DNA from: Xanthomonas hyacinthi
Lineage (GTDB): Bacteria; Pseudomonadota; Gammaproteobacteria; Xanthomonadales; Xanthomonadaceae
DNA: 64,000 nt
Assembly: GCF_009769165.1 (NCBI RefSeq)
Contig: NZ_CP043476.1
Coordinates: 2,239,001-2,303,000, forward strand
Reading direction: 5' to 3'
Every line of letters starts with the position of its first letter. The stretch's first letter is position 1. Below, in pieces: positions 30,076 to 39,216 of this stretch. Below the pieces are notes generated by a model, which saw only the letters and a list, made by a program, of their open reading frames with translations, made no database searches and had not been told where the DNA came from. Both the position numbers and the translations under genes were made by a program.

Positions 30076-30256
30076 ACGGAGACGCCTATCTGGGCGGCGC
30101 GCCTGCCGCCAACGCGGCGTGCGCCGGGAATGACGCCGCCTCCGCGTCGGCGCCGCGCACAGGGTGCCGGCAATCGCATCGCTCCGACATGGATTCGTCG
30201 CCGTGCACGGTGACGGCAGCCCCATCGCCTGTGTATGCTCGGGCCTCGTGGAAGAC

Positions 30257-30451
30257 ATGACGCCCGCCGAGATCTCCCAGCGCATCGACGCCTTGCGTCG
30301 CGAGCACCGTGCGCTCGACGAACAGATCCAGCGCACCCCGGCCAACCTCGACGACGAACTGCAGGCCAAGCGGCTGAAGAAGCGCAAGCTGCAGCTCAAG
30401 GACTGCATCATGCGCCTGGAAAACCTGCTGATCCCCGACGAACCGGCGTGA
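30257..30451 (+). CDS. Small YdcH/DUF465-family protein
   Basis: A 64-residue protein (MTPAEISQRIDALRREHRAL) that is almost entirely helical and charged and ends with LQLKDCIMRLENLL, typical of the DUF465/YdcH family, which is of unknown function. The ATG at 30257 is chosen because it gives the family's usual length of about 65 residues; upstream sequence in frame shows no homology. Its stop overlaps the GTG start of the following DUF488 remnant (GTGA). Confidence 0.8.
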   Translation: MTPAEISQRIDALRREHRALDEQIQRTPANLDDELQAKRLKKRKLQLKDCIMRLENLLIPDEPA

Positions 30452-30848
30452 ATGCGGCGAGGTTCTTCAGCGTCGGCCATTCCACCCGGCCGCTGGACGA
30501 ATTCCTCGACATCCTGCACCGCGCGCGGATCGCGCAGCTGGCCGAAACTACGCCGACTACGCGCTGGGCGCCGACTTCGGCGCAGCGTTCGCCCAGCTGC
30601 GCGCGCTCGGCAGCCGCGGCGCCTGCGCGGTGATGTGCGCCGAAGCCGACTGGCACCAATGCCACCGCCAGATCGTCTGCGATCACCTGCTGCACCACGG
30701 CCACACGGTGATCCACCTGCTCGACGCCAAGCGCCGCGAACCGGCCATCCTCAACCCCGCCGCGCGCAGCGATGCGCAAGGGCAGCTGGTGTATCCGGCG
30801 GACACCGCGCCTGCCGGCCCGGTGACCGGCGATCTGTTCGGCGGCTGA
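30448..30848 (+). pseudogene. DUF488-family gene with an internal deletion and frameshift
   Basis: From GTG 30448 the first frame gives NAARFFSVGHSTRPLDEFL and IAQLAE, the N-terminus of the DUF488 family. After about 30540 the homology continues in another frame with RNYADYALGADFGAAFAQL and the conserved MCAEADWHQCHRQIV, ending at TGA 30848. In intact relatives about 60 residues lie between these parts, including the Arg-rich segment DVRxxPxSR. That block is missing here and the phase is lost. The original product is therefore not made. Confidence 0.78.
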
Positions 30849-31016
30849 GCCGTCGGATCCCGGCGATGCCAACGATGCCACATGTGGGACTTCAGTCGCG
30901 CCGGCCTTCCCGGTAACGCCCGTCGCGACACACGCGATGGGTCGATCGCCGAGCGAAAGCGGCGCCAGGGGCATTCCGAGAGATGCGGCGCCAGGCCGTT
31001 CGCTACCGCCGCCGCT

Positions 31017-33689
31017 TCAATCCTGCGGCACCACCGGCTCTTCCGGCTTCGCCGCTTCCGGGCTGACCCGCTCGATGGTGTGGCGCAGTTCGCGGCCGAG
31101 GATGAACTTGGCGTCCTTGGCCCACGCATCCAGCCGCTCGTCGAACAGCAGCTTGCTGTTCTCGTCCGGCCACACCAGCTTCAGTTCGCGCAGCTTCTGG
31201 ATGAAGCCGCGGAACAGGGTCTTGTCGAAGAACTCCGGCGCGGCCGGCGCGTACAGCAGGCTCAGGCGCTGCGCGGCCTGCTGGCACAGGCTTTCCAGTT
31301 CGCCGGCGCCGAGTTTGCCGGGGCCGTTCTTGACCAGCACCGAAATGGCGATGTAGTAGCGCTCGAACGCCTGCTGCAGCGAATGCCCGATCGCGCGCAG
31401 GCGGAACACCTCGTCGGTCTGCCCGGTGTTGCGCGCCAGCACGCCGCCGTCGTCGTCGTTGACCTGCAGCAGCAGTCCTTCGCGCACGAACACCGCGATG
31501 GTGCGCTCGATGCGTTCGGCGAACTGGTCCTCGCTCCACGGCAGGAACAGTTCGGCCTGCAGGAACGGGTACACGGTGCGGCCCAGCCGCAGCAGCCCGG
31601 AGCGGCTCATGCGGCGGTTGTTCTGGAAGCAGCACGCCACCCACGAGGAGGCGGTGAACAGGTGCAGCACGTTGTTGCGGAAGTAGCTCAGCAGCACCGC
31701 GTTGTCGCCGTTGACGCTGAGCACGTCGCCGAGCGGATGCGGCGTGCGGGTCAGTACGTTGATCTCCTCGGCATGGGCGATGATGCGCTCGGGCGAATGC
31801 GGGGTGACGGTGACCCGGTCCGAGTACGGCAGTTCGGCCAGCAGCTTCTTGCACAGTTCGATCTGCGCGATCAGGTCGGCCTCGCCCATCGCGTGCTTGG
31901 GCGTGGACAGCAGCGCCAACGCCAGCAGGTTGACCGGATTGACGTCGGCGGCGGCGTTGACGTGCACCTGGATCTGCTGCGCCAGCGCATCGACGGTGCC
32001 GTTCAACCAGCTCGGTTTCTCGTCCTCGCCCAGCGGCTGGCCGTCCCAGTCCGGCGCGCGCTGCGCCAGCACCTGGCTCAGCGCGATCGGCTCGCCGAAG
32101 TTCACCACCACCTGCCCGTAGTTCTGCTTGAGCACCTTGGGGATGCTCCACAGCAGGCCCCAGATCGATTCCTTCTCCTTGGGCCGGCCGCTGAGTTCGT
32201 CGAGGTAGCTGTTGCCTTCCATCAGCTTCTCGTAGCCGACGTAGATCGGCTGGAACAGCACCGGCTTGCGCGGCTGGCGCAGGAACGCGCGCAGGGTCAT
32301 CGCGATCATGCCGCCCTTGGGCTGCAGCAGCCGCCCGGTGCGCGAGCGGCCGCCTTCGACGAAGTACTCGATCGAGTAGCCGCCGGCCACCAGCTGCGCC
32401 ACGTATTCGCTGAGCACCGCCGAGTACAGCGCGTTGCCGCGGATCGAGCGGCGGATGAAGAACGCGCCGCCCTTGCGCAGCAACTGCCCGACCACCGGCA
32501 GGTTGAGGTTGATGCCGGCCACGATGTGCGGCGGCACGATGCCGCGTTCGTACAGCAGGTAGGACAGCAGCAGATAGTCCATGTGGCTGCGGTGGCTGGG
32601 CACGTAGATCACTTCGTGCCCGGGCGCGGCCTCCTTCAGCTTGTCCAGGTGGTGCACCAGCACGCCGGCGTAGATGCGGTTCCACACGTGGCTGAGCAGG
32701 AAGCTGGCCGAACGCACCACCGGGCTGGAGTAGTCGGCGGCGATCTCCCAGGCATAGGCGTGGGCCTTGCGCCAGGCGTCGATCGGCTTGCTGTTGTCGC
32801 GCTTGGCCTGCGCGGCGATCGCCTCGCGCACCGGCTCGGCGGCCAGCACCTGGTCCACCAGCAGCCGGCGGGTCGACAGGTCCGGCCCGATCACCGCCTC
32901 GCGGATGCGCCGGAAATGGGTGCGCAGCACGCGCTGCAGCTTGCGCACGGTGCGCTCCGGCGGCAGCCCTTCCTCCACCGTCTGCCGCATCGAGACCGGC
33001 GGGGCGAAGCGCACGATGGTGCTGCGGCCGTTGAGCAGCACGCCGAGCAGGCGGCGGAAGCTGCCGACCAGCGCCCAGTTTTCCGAGAACAGCACCGCGA
33101 ACCAGCCGCTCTGCTTGTCCGGCGCGCGGCCGACGAAGATCGACACCGGCACCAGGTGGATGTCCAGGTCCGGGCGCTCGCGGTGCGCCTGCAGCAGCTT
33201 GGCCAGCGAATCGGAATGGGTCTTGGCGCCGCGCTGCTCGGGGATCAGCGCGTTGTTGCTGCTGCGCCGCGACAGCGCCAGGTAGGCGCGCTTGCGCCCC
33301 AGCGGGTCGCCGGGCAGCGGCACCAGCGGCGACGGCAGGCCGGCCTCGCGGCAGGCCTTGTCCAGGATCAGCGCGTTGGACAGGCCGTAGTCTTCCAGCA
33401 CATAGACCACCGGGCGGCCGTCGTCGTACTGGCTGGGTTCGGCCGGTTCGATGTTCAGGCCCAGCCACGGATCGGCCACCCGCCCGAGCAGGCGCGCCCA
33501 CAGCGGCCGCTTGGCGCTGCGCGCGGCCAGCGCCAGCAGCGGCTGCGGCGCGGCGCCGGGCGCCGGCGGCACGCTGCCGGTGGCGTCGGCACCGGCCGGG
33601 GGGACGGGCGCGGGCGCCGGATCCGAGGCGCGCGCAGCTGCGGCGGCGTCGGCGAAGGGGAGGGGGGTTTGTTCTGGCATCGGCGGCAT
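31017..33689 (-). CDS. plsB: Glycerol-3-phosphate 1-O-acyltransferase PlsB
   Basis: 890 residues, somewhat longer than E. coli PlsB (807) owing to an Ala/Pro-rich N-terminal extension. It transfers acyl groups from acyl-ACP or acyl-CoA to the sn-1 position of glycerol-3-phosphate, the first committed step of phospholipid synthesis, at the inner membrane. The catalytic block I is VPSHRSHMDYLLLSY (HxxxxD, near residue 363). Block II around GGAFFIRRS, block III EGGRSRTGR and block IV PIYVGYEKLMEG follow in the correct order. The ATG at 33689 overlaps the upstream lipoprotein stop (TAATG), so translation is coupled; an in-frame ATG at 33680 is an alternative. Confidence 0.93.
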   Translation of the reverse strand: MPPMPEQTPLPFADAAAAARASDPAPAPVPPAGADATGSVPPAPGAAPQPLLALAARSAKRPLWARLLGRVADPWLGLNIEPAEPSQYDDGRPVVYVLEDYGLSNALILDKACREAGLPSPLVPLPGDPLGRKRAYLALSRRSSNNALIPEQRGAKTHSDSLAKLLQAHRERPDLDIHLVPVSIFVGRAPDKQSGWFAVLFSENWALVGSFRRLLGVLLNGRSTIVRFAPPVSMRQTVEEGLPPERTVRKLQRVLRTHFRRIREAVIGPDLSTRRLLVDQVLAAEPVREAIAAQAKRDNSKPIDAWRKAHAYAWEIAADYSSPVVRSASFLLSHVWNRIYAGVLVHHLDKLKEAAPGHEVIYVPSHRSHMDYLLLSYLLYERGIVPPHIVAGINLNLPVVGQLLRKGGAFFIRRSIRGNALYSAVLSEYVAQLVAGGYSIEYFVEGGRSRTGRLLQPKGGMIAMTLRAFLRQPRKPVLFQPIYVGYEKLMEGNSYLDELSGRPKEKESIWGLLWSIPKVLKQNYGQVVVNFGEPIALSQVLAQRAPDWDGQPLGEDEKPSWLNGTVDALAQQIQVHVNAAADVNPVNLLALALLSTPKHAMGEADLIAQIELCKKLLAELPYSDRVTVTPHSPERIIAHAEEINVLTRTPHPLGDVLSVNGDNAVLLSYFRNNVLHLFTASSWVACCFQNNRRMSRSGLLRLGRTVYPFLQAELFLPWSEDQFAERIERTIAVFVREGLLLQVNDDDGGVLARNTGQTDEVFRLRAIGHSLQQAFERYYIAISVLVKNGPGKLGAGELESLCQQAAQRLSLLYAPAAPEFFDKTLFRGFIQKLRELKLVWPDENSKLLFDERLDAWAKDAKFILGRELRHTIERVSPEAAKPEEPVVPQD

Positions 33690-34633
33690 TATCGCTTAGC
33701 CGGCGCTGCGCGGTCGGCGGCCGGTGCCGTCGCGGCCGCGGCAGGGGCGGCGACGGGTGCCGCGGCGGCGGCCAGCAGCGTGTCCACCTCGTGCAGGATA
33801 TCGCGCAGGTACCAGCGGCCCTGGCGGCGGACCAGCACCGCGGTGGTGTCGATCTGCGCGCTGCCCAGCGGGTACTGGATGCGCACCATGGCCTGGTCGC
33901 CCTGCTGGCTGAGCAGTCCGGTGCGCAGTTCGCGCGCGCTGGCGTCCAGGTCCAGGCCGTAGCCGGCCAGCACCGTCTTCAGTTCGGCCAGGAACGGGCC
34001 GAGCCGCTGCAGGCTTGGCTCCATGCCCAGGCCGTGCAGGTCGGCGTCGCGGTGCAGGCCTGTGCGGCGCGCGGCGGCGCTGAGCTGTGCGATCGCCGCC
34101 TGTGCGTGCTTGCGCTCGGCCAGCGGCGCGTGTTCGGCCCAGCCGCTCAGCGCCTGCACCAGCTGCACGTAGTGGCCGCGCTGCTCCGGGGTGTACTCGC
34201 CCTGGTTGCGCAGGTACTGCACGCCGAACAGGCCCAGCGAGTGCGCGGCCTGGCGCAGGCTCGCGGTTTGCCCGTCGAACTGCGCGTCGAAGGCATGTTG
34301 CAGCGTGCGCTCGGCGTCCGGCGCGGACAGGGTGTCGAGCACCTCGGGCAGGCGTTCGGCCAGCGGTAGCTGGGTCAGCGGCCAGCGGCTGCGGTCTTCG
34401 CTCCAGGCCTGCTGCAGGCGCCGGTACTGCTCGGGCGGGACCGCGGCGCGCGCATAGCCGGCCAGATCGTTGCGCTGCAGCGTATACGCCAGCGCGCGCA
34501 CGGCCGCGGCCGGTTCGGCGCTGGCGCCGGGCAGCTCGGCGGGGCTGCGCTTGCAGCCGGACAGGGCCAGCGCGGCCAGCAGCAGCGCGGGGACGACATG
34601 CAAGGGCGTGAGCCGGGTCGGGCGTGGCGGCAT
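33689..34633 (-). CDS. Lipoprotein upstream of plsB
   Basis: 314 residues. The N-terminus MPPRPTRLTPLHVVPALLLA runs into the lipobox LALSGC, which predicts a lipid-anchored periplasmic protein. The body is helical and ends with a segment of mixed strands (MVRIQYPLGSAQIDTTAVLV) followed by an Ala/Pro tail. I do not recognise a characterised family. It is cotranscribed with plsB, the stop and start overlapping by one base, which suggests a role linked to envelope lipid supply. Confidence 0.8.
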   Translation of the reverse strand: MPPRPTRLTPLHVVPALLLAALALSGCKRSPAELPGASAEPAAAVRALAYTLQRNDLAGYARAAVPPEQYRRLQQAWSEDRSRWPLTQLPLAERLPEVLDTLSAPDAERTLQHAFDAQFDGQTASLRQAAHSLGLFGVQYLRNQGEYTPEQRGHYVQLVQALSGWAEHAPLAERKHAQAAIAQLSAAARRTGLHRDADLHGLGMEPSLQRLGPFLAELKTVLAGYGLDLDASARELRTGLLSQQGDQAMVRIQYPLGSAQIDTTAVLVRRQGRWYLRDILHEVDTLLAAAAAPVAAPAAAATAPAADRAAPAKR

Positions 34634-34847
34634 ACGGTGCTGGCTCGTTCCCCAAAACGTTCCGCATCTTGCTGGGCGCAGGCGATTCCGGCAAGCCGCG
34701 CGCCCGCGGCGGTGCCGTCGCGGCGGTTGCCGCGCACAGCGCCGATGTCGCGTTGGGACATTTCTTGACCCGGCCGGCAACGCCGAGACGGCGATGGCAG
34801 CGCATCGCAAGGCGTGTTGGCGCATTGCACAATGTTGCGACGCATCA

Positions 34848-34861
34848 TGTAACCGCTTGCA
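34848..34861. promoter_or_regulatory. LacI-family operator upstream of the discoidin hydrolase
   Basis: TGTAACCGCTTGCA matches the LacI/GalR consensus TGNAANCGNTTNCA at every fixed position. It lies 55 bp upstream of the preferred start of the exported hydrolase, whose downstream neighbour is a LacI-type regulator, so that regulator is the natural candidate to bind it. A much weaker match (TGACCCCGTTTACT, 39183-39196) precedes the TonB-dependent receptor. Confidence 0.65.
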
Positions 34862-34915
34862 GTTGCTGTTACCGTCCGCCCACCTCGCTTGAGGTGGTAC
34901 TGGACGGGGGTCCCG

Positions 34916-37900
34916 GTGCGATACACGTCCGAAATATTCCGAGTGCTGGGTCACAGCGGCGTCGGCCGTTGCCGTCTGGCGCTGGCCGGGATTCTGTGCG
35001 GACTCGCCATGGCACTGCCGGCGCAGGCGCAGGACGGCCGCTTGCCGCCACGCCAGGCATGGCATGCCTCCAGTTCTTCCAGCCAGGTCAAGGCGCAGGC
35101 GATCGGCTGCCTGATCGACGGCGATGCCACTACCCGCACCGGCGGTGCGTTCAGTCCCGGCCATTGGTTCCAGGTCGACCTGGGCCGCGAGGCGCGGCTC
35201 GGCGGCGTGCGCCTGCAATGGGACAGCGCCAATCCCGAAGGTTTCCTGCTGCAGGCTTCGCGCGACGGCCAGCGCTGGGACACGGTCTACACCATGGCCG
35301 ATTCGATGGGCGGCACCGAGACGCTGTTCTTCGCGCCGCGTAGCGCGCGCTACCTGCGCCTGGTCAGTCCCGAACGCACCGCCGACTGGGGCATCTCGAT
35401 CTTCGAGATGGAGCCGCTGGGCGAAGCGGCCAGCGCACGGCTGCGCGGCGTCCCGGCCGATGCCGCGGCCGCGCTGTGGCAAGGCGGCGCGGCGTTGGCC
35501 ATGCCCGGCAAGGGCGCGCAGGCGCGGCAGCTTGAGATCGCGTTCCCGCGCACCTTCGCCAGCGCCGGCCTGATCGTCGAATTCGCCGGCGCGCATGGCG
35601 CGGCGCGGCTGCAGGCGCAGGATGCCGCGGGCCGCTGGAGCACGCTGGCCGAGGATCCGCAGGCCGGGCAGAGCGACAGCGCCTATCTGGCCGGTGCCGC
35701 GCCGGTCGAGGCGCGCGCGCTGCGGCTGAGCGTGGATGCCGCGCCCGGCGCCGCCGCACCGGCGCTGCGCCGCCTGCGCCTGCTCGGGCCGAAGGCGGTG
35801 ATGACGCCGATGAAGCGCTACCAGGTCGCCGCGCAGCGCGGCCAGGGCGCGCTGTTCCCGGCCTCGCTGCACATGCAGCAGACCTACTGGACCGCGGTCG
35901 GCATCCACGCCGGACGGCAGAAATCGATCTTCGACGAGTACGGCAACCTGGAGGCGTGGAAGGGCGCGCCGCTGGTGCAGCCGCTGTGGCGCGATGCGTC
36001 CGGTACTGCCGCCGGCGCCGACGGCCACGCGCTGATGCATGCGCTGCGCGATGGCTGGAAACCGATGCCATCAGTGAGCTGGGCGCCGCAGCCCGGGCTG
36101 GAACTGCGCAGCGAGACCTGCACCATCGAACACGGCGGCCAGCCGGTGACGCTGCTGCGCCATCGCCTGCGCAACACCGGCAGCAGCCCGGTCAGCGGCA
36201 CGCTGTCGCCGCTGGTGCGGCCGATGCAGATGAATCCGCCGTGGCAGAACGGCGGCCTGTCGCCGATCCACGACATCGCCGTCGAGGACGCTGCGGTGCG
36301 GGTCAACGGCCGCCTGCTGCTGGAGTCGCTGAGCGCGCCCGGCGGTGCCGGCGCCGAGGCGTTCGGCGCGCATGGCGCAACCGAGATCACCCGCCACGTC
36401 GCCGCCGGCACCTTGCCGGCGCAGCGCGCAGCGCACGACGCCGACGGCCTGGCCGCGGCGATGCTGGACTACGCGGTGACGCTGGCGCCGGGCGCGCAGC
36501 AGGACGTGGTGCTGGCGTTCCCGCTCGGCACCGCCAGCGCCGACGCGCAGGGCCGCCTGCCGCCGGCGCTGGACCGCGCCGCGCTGCTCGGCGCCGATGC
36601 GCGCGATCCTGGCCGTAGCTTCGACGCGCTGGCCGAGCGCGCAGCCGCCGACTGGCAGCGCCGGCTCGGCAACGTCGGCCTGAGCCTGCCCGATGCCAGC
36701 CTGGTCGACATGCTGCGCGCGCAGGCCGCGTACATGCTGATCAACCAGACCGGCCCGGCGATGCAGCCCGGCCCGCGCAACTACAACCGCTCCTTCATCC
36801 GCGACGGCATGGCCACCTCGGCGATCCTGCTGCGCATGGGCCAGGCCAAGGTCGCGCGCGACTACCTGCAGTGGTACAGCGACCACGCGGTGCATCCGAA
36901 CGGGCTGGTGTCGCCGATCCTCAACGACGACGGCAGCGTCAACGACGGTTTCGGCTCGGACCTGGAATACGACAGCCAGGGCGAGTACATCACCCTGGTC
37001 GCCGACGTCGCGCGTCTGGACGGCGGGCCGGACAGCGTGCGCGCCTATCTGCCGAAGGTGAAGCTGGCGATGCAGTTCATGCAGGAACTGCGCGAGCGCA
37101 CCCTGGTGCCCGGCTACATGGGCGAGCAGCCGGCGCCGGAACGTTTCCGCGGCATCCTGGCGCCGTCGATCAGCCACGAAGGCTATTCCAGCCCCACCCA
37201 CAGCTACTGGGACGACTACTGGGCGCTGAAGGGCTGGCACGACGGCGCGTGGCTGGCCGAGTCGCTGGGCGACGCGGCGACCGCGGCCTGGGCGCGCGAA
37301 CAGTACGCCGCGTTGCGTACCTCGCTGGCCGCCTCGATCCGCGCCACCATGGCCTGGAAGGGCGCCGACTTCATCCCCGCCGCGGCCGACCTGGGCGACG
37401 GCGATCCGAGCAGCGTGTCGATCGCGCTGGATCCCACCGGCCAGCAGGACCTGCTGCCGGAACAGGCGCTGCGCACCACCTTCGCGCGCTATCTGGACGA
37501 CGTGCGCAAGCGCAAGCAGCCCAACGCGCTGTGGGCGTATTCGCCGTACGAGATGCGCAACGTGCTGACCTACGTGCACCTGGACCAGCCGCAGGTCGCC
37601 GACGAACTGCTGCAGGACATGCTGCGCGACCGCCGCCCGTTCGAATGGCAGGTGCTGGCCGAAGTGGTGCATTCGCGGCCGCGCTTCCCGCGCTACCTCG
37701 GCGACATGCCGCATACCTGGATCGGCGCCGAGTACGCGCGCACCATCTTCGGCATGCTGATGCACGAGGGCGACGACGGCCTGGCGCTGCTGCCCGGCAC
37801 GCCGCCGGCCTGGGTCGCCGGCGAGGGCCTGGCGGTGCAGCGCCTGCCCACCGCCTACGGCCAGCTGAGCATGCGCGCGCGCCAGCGCGGCGAGGTGTTG

Positions 37901-38068
37901 CGGATCGAGCTCGGCACCGGGCTGCGCGCGGACACCGCGGTACGGGTGGTGTGGCCCTCGCGCACGCGGCCGACGCAGCTGCGCGTGGACGGCCGCCGCA
38001 TCGACGCCTACGCCGCCGCCGGCGTGCTGCTGGACAAACCGTTCCGGACCCTGGAGGCACGCTGGTGA
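34916..38068 (+). CDS. Exported discoidin-domain (alpha/alpha)6 glycosidase-like protein
   Basis: About 1050 residues. An N-terminal signal peptide (LALAGILCGLAMALPAQA) directs it to the periplasm or outside. Residues 50-170 form an F5/8-type (discoidin) carbohydrate-binding domain (DGDATTRTGG ... WFQVDLGREARLGGVRLQW). After a beta-rich middle part, residues about 600-900 resemble a six-hairpin glycosidase: YNRSFIRDGMATSAILLRMG and THSYWDDYWALKGWHDGAWL. It likely releases sugars from a plant or bacterial glycan; the substrate cannot be read from sequence. The start is uncertain. GTG 34916 has GGGGG 5-6 nt upstream, with TTG 34889 and GTG 34943 as alternatives. Its stop overlaps the start of the LacI gene (GTGA), and a LacI-type operator lies upstream. 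Confidence 0.83.
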   Translation: MRYTSEIFRVLGHSGVGRCRLALAGILCGLAMALPAQAQDGRLPPRQAWHASSSSSQVKAQAIGCLIDGDATTRTGGAFSPGHWFQVDLGREARLGGVRLQWDSANPEGFLLQASRDGQRWDTVYTMADSMGGTETLFFAPRSARYLRLVSPERTADWGISIFEMEPLGEAASARLRGVPADAAAALWQGGAALAMPGKGAQARQLEIAFPRTFASAGLIVEFAGAHGAARLQAQDAAGRWSTLAEDPQAGQSDSAYLAGAAPVEARALRLSVDAAPGAAAPALRRLRLLGPKAVMTPMKRYQVAAQRGQGALFPASLHMQQTYWTAVGIHAGRQKSIFDEYGNLEAWKGAPLVQPLWRDASGTAAGADGHALMHALRDGWKPMPSVSWAPQPGLELRSETCTIEHGGQPVTLLRHRLRNTGSSPVSGTLSPLVRPMQMNPPWQNGGLSPIHDIAVEDAAVRVNGRLLLESLSAPGGAGAEAFGAHGATEITRHVAAGTLPAQRAAHDADGLAAAMLDYAVTLAPGAQQDVVLAFPLGTASADAQGRLPPALDRAALLGADARDPGRSFDALAERAAADWQRRLGNVGLSLPDASLVDMLRAQAAYMLINQTGPAMQPGPRNYNRSFIRDGMATSAILLRMGQAKVARDYLQWYSDHAVHPNGLVSPILNDDGSVNDGFGSDLEYDSQGEYITLVADVARLDGGPDSVRAYLPKVKLAMQFMQELRERTLVPGYMGEQPAPERFRGILAPSISHEGYSSPTHSYWDDYWALKGWHDGAWLAESLGDAATAAWAREQYAALRTSLAASIRATMAWKGADFIPAAADLGDGDPSSVSIALDPTGQQDLLPEQALRTTFARYLDDVRKRKQPNALWAYSPYEMRNVLTYVHLDQPQVADELLQDMLRDRRPFEWQVLAEVVHSRPRFPRYLGDMPHTWIGAEYARTIFGMLMHEGDDGLALLPGTPPAWVAGEGLAVQRLPTAYGQLSMRARQRGEVLRIELGTGLRADTAVRVVWPSRTRPTQLRVDGRRIDAYAAAGVLLDKPFRTLEARW

Positions 38069-39126
38069 ATCCGCGGATCGCGCCATCGCCGGAACGGCGG
38101 GCGAGCATCACCATCAAGGACGTGGCGCGCCTGGCCAACGTCTCGGTGGCGACCGTGTCGCGCACCATGAACGGCCACCAGCACGTGGCCGAGCCGGTGC
38201 GCGCACGCGTGCTGGAAGCCGCGCGCACCCTGCACTACGTGCCGCACCATGCCGCGCGCAGCCTCAGCAGCCGCCGCACCCACACCATCGGCGTGGTCCT
38301 GCCCGACCTGCACGGCGAGTTCTTCTCCGAACTGATCCGCGGCATCGACACGGTCGCGCGCGAGCGCGGCCTGCATCTGCTGGTGTCCAGCTACCACGGC
38401 GAGCCGGAAGAGCAGCGGCTGGCGGTGCGGCGCATGCCCGGACGCGTGGACGGGCTGCTGCTGATGTCGCCCTATCTGAGCACCGATGCCGACGAGGCCG
38501 CCGACATGCTGCCCGGCACGCTGCCGGCGGTGCTGATGAACTGCGCCGAGCGCATCGCCGACGCGCAGGTGCTCAACGTGGACAACTACGGCGGCGCGCG
38601 CGCGATGACCCGCCACCTGCTCGACAGCGGCCATCGCCGCATCGCCTTCATCGCCGGGCCGGACGACAACTTCGACGCGCGCGAACGCCTGCGCGGCTAC
38701 CGCGACGAACTGCGCGAGCGCTGCCCGCAGGTGCCGCCGCGGGTGCTGCCGGGCGGCTTCGACGAAGCCTCCGGCTACCGCGCCGGGCAGGCGCTGTTGC
38801 AGCAGGGCCAGCGCCCGGAGGTGGTGTTCGCGGCCAACGACATGATGGCGCTCGGCTGCCTGTTCGCCTTCACCCACGCCGGCCTGCGCGTGCCCGACGA
38901 CATCGCCGTGGCCGGCTTCGACGACGTGCCGATGGCGCGCTACGTGCACCCGGCGCTGACCACGATGCGGGTGGACATCGCCGGCTTCGGCGCGCGCGCG
39001 ATGCAGCTGCTGCTCGCCGCGCTGGAGCCGCAAGCCGCCGCCGCGGAGGCCCCGCTCGCCACCGATATCGCCCCGCAACTGATCGTCCGCGCGTCCAGCG
39101 GCCAGCGAGGAACCGCCATGGACTGA
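38065..39126 (+). CDS. LacI/GalR-family transcriptional regulator
   Basis: 353 residues. The N-terminal helix-turn-helix and hinge (residues about 16-66: TIKDVARLANVSVATVSRTM, then VLEAARTLHYVPHHAARSL) is of the canonical LacI type, followed by a periplasmic-binding-like effector domain (TIGVVLPDLHGEFFSELIRG ... VVFAANDMMALGCLFAF ... VAGFDDVPMARYVHPALTT). It begins with GTG at 38065 overlapping the hydrolase stop, so it is cotranscribed with the gene it most likely controls. The sugar effector is unknown. The LacI-type palindrome at 34848-34861 is the probable binding site, making the locus autoregulated. Confidence 0.92.
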   Translation: MNPRIAPSPERRASITIKDVARLANVSVATVSRTMNGHQHVAEPVRARVLEAARTLHYVPHHAARSLSSRRTHTIGVVLPDLHGEFFSELIRGIDTVARERGLHLLVSSYHGEPEEQRLAVRRMPGRVDGLLLMSPYLSTDADEAADMLPGTLPAVLMNCAERIADAQVLNVDNYGGARAMTRHLLDSGHRRIAFIAGPDDNFDARERLRGYRDELRERCPQVPPRVLPGGFDEASGYRAGQALLQQGQRPEVVFAANDMMALGCLFAFTHAGLRVPDDIAVAGFDDVPMARYVHPALTTMRVDIAGFGARAMQLLLAALEPQAAAAEAPLATDIAPQLIVRASSGQRGTAMD

Positions 39127-39216
39127 CACCGCCCGTCGCGTTTCGCCATCACTGTCTGCATGCAACTAGAAGAAACAACGAATGACCCCGTTTACTGCCC
39201 TGGGAGGGGTACTGTC

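Noticed and set aside
39183..39196. Second LacI operator before the TonB-dependent receptor
   Set aside because: TGACCCCGTTTACT keeps the centre and right half but misses three fixed positions of the consensus; too weak to list as a site.
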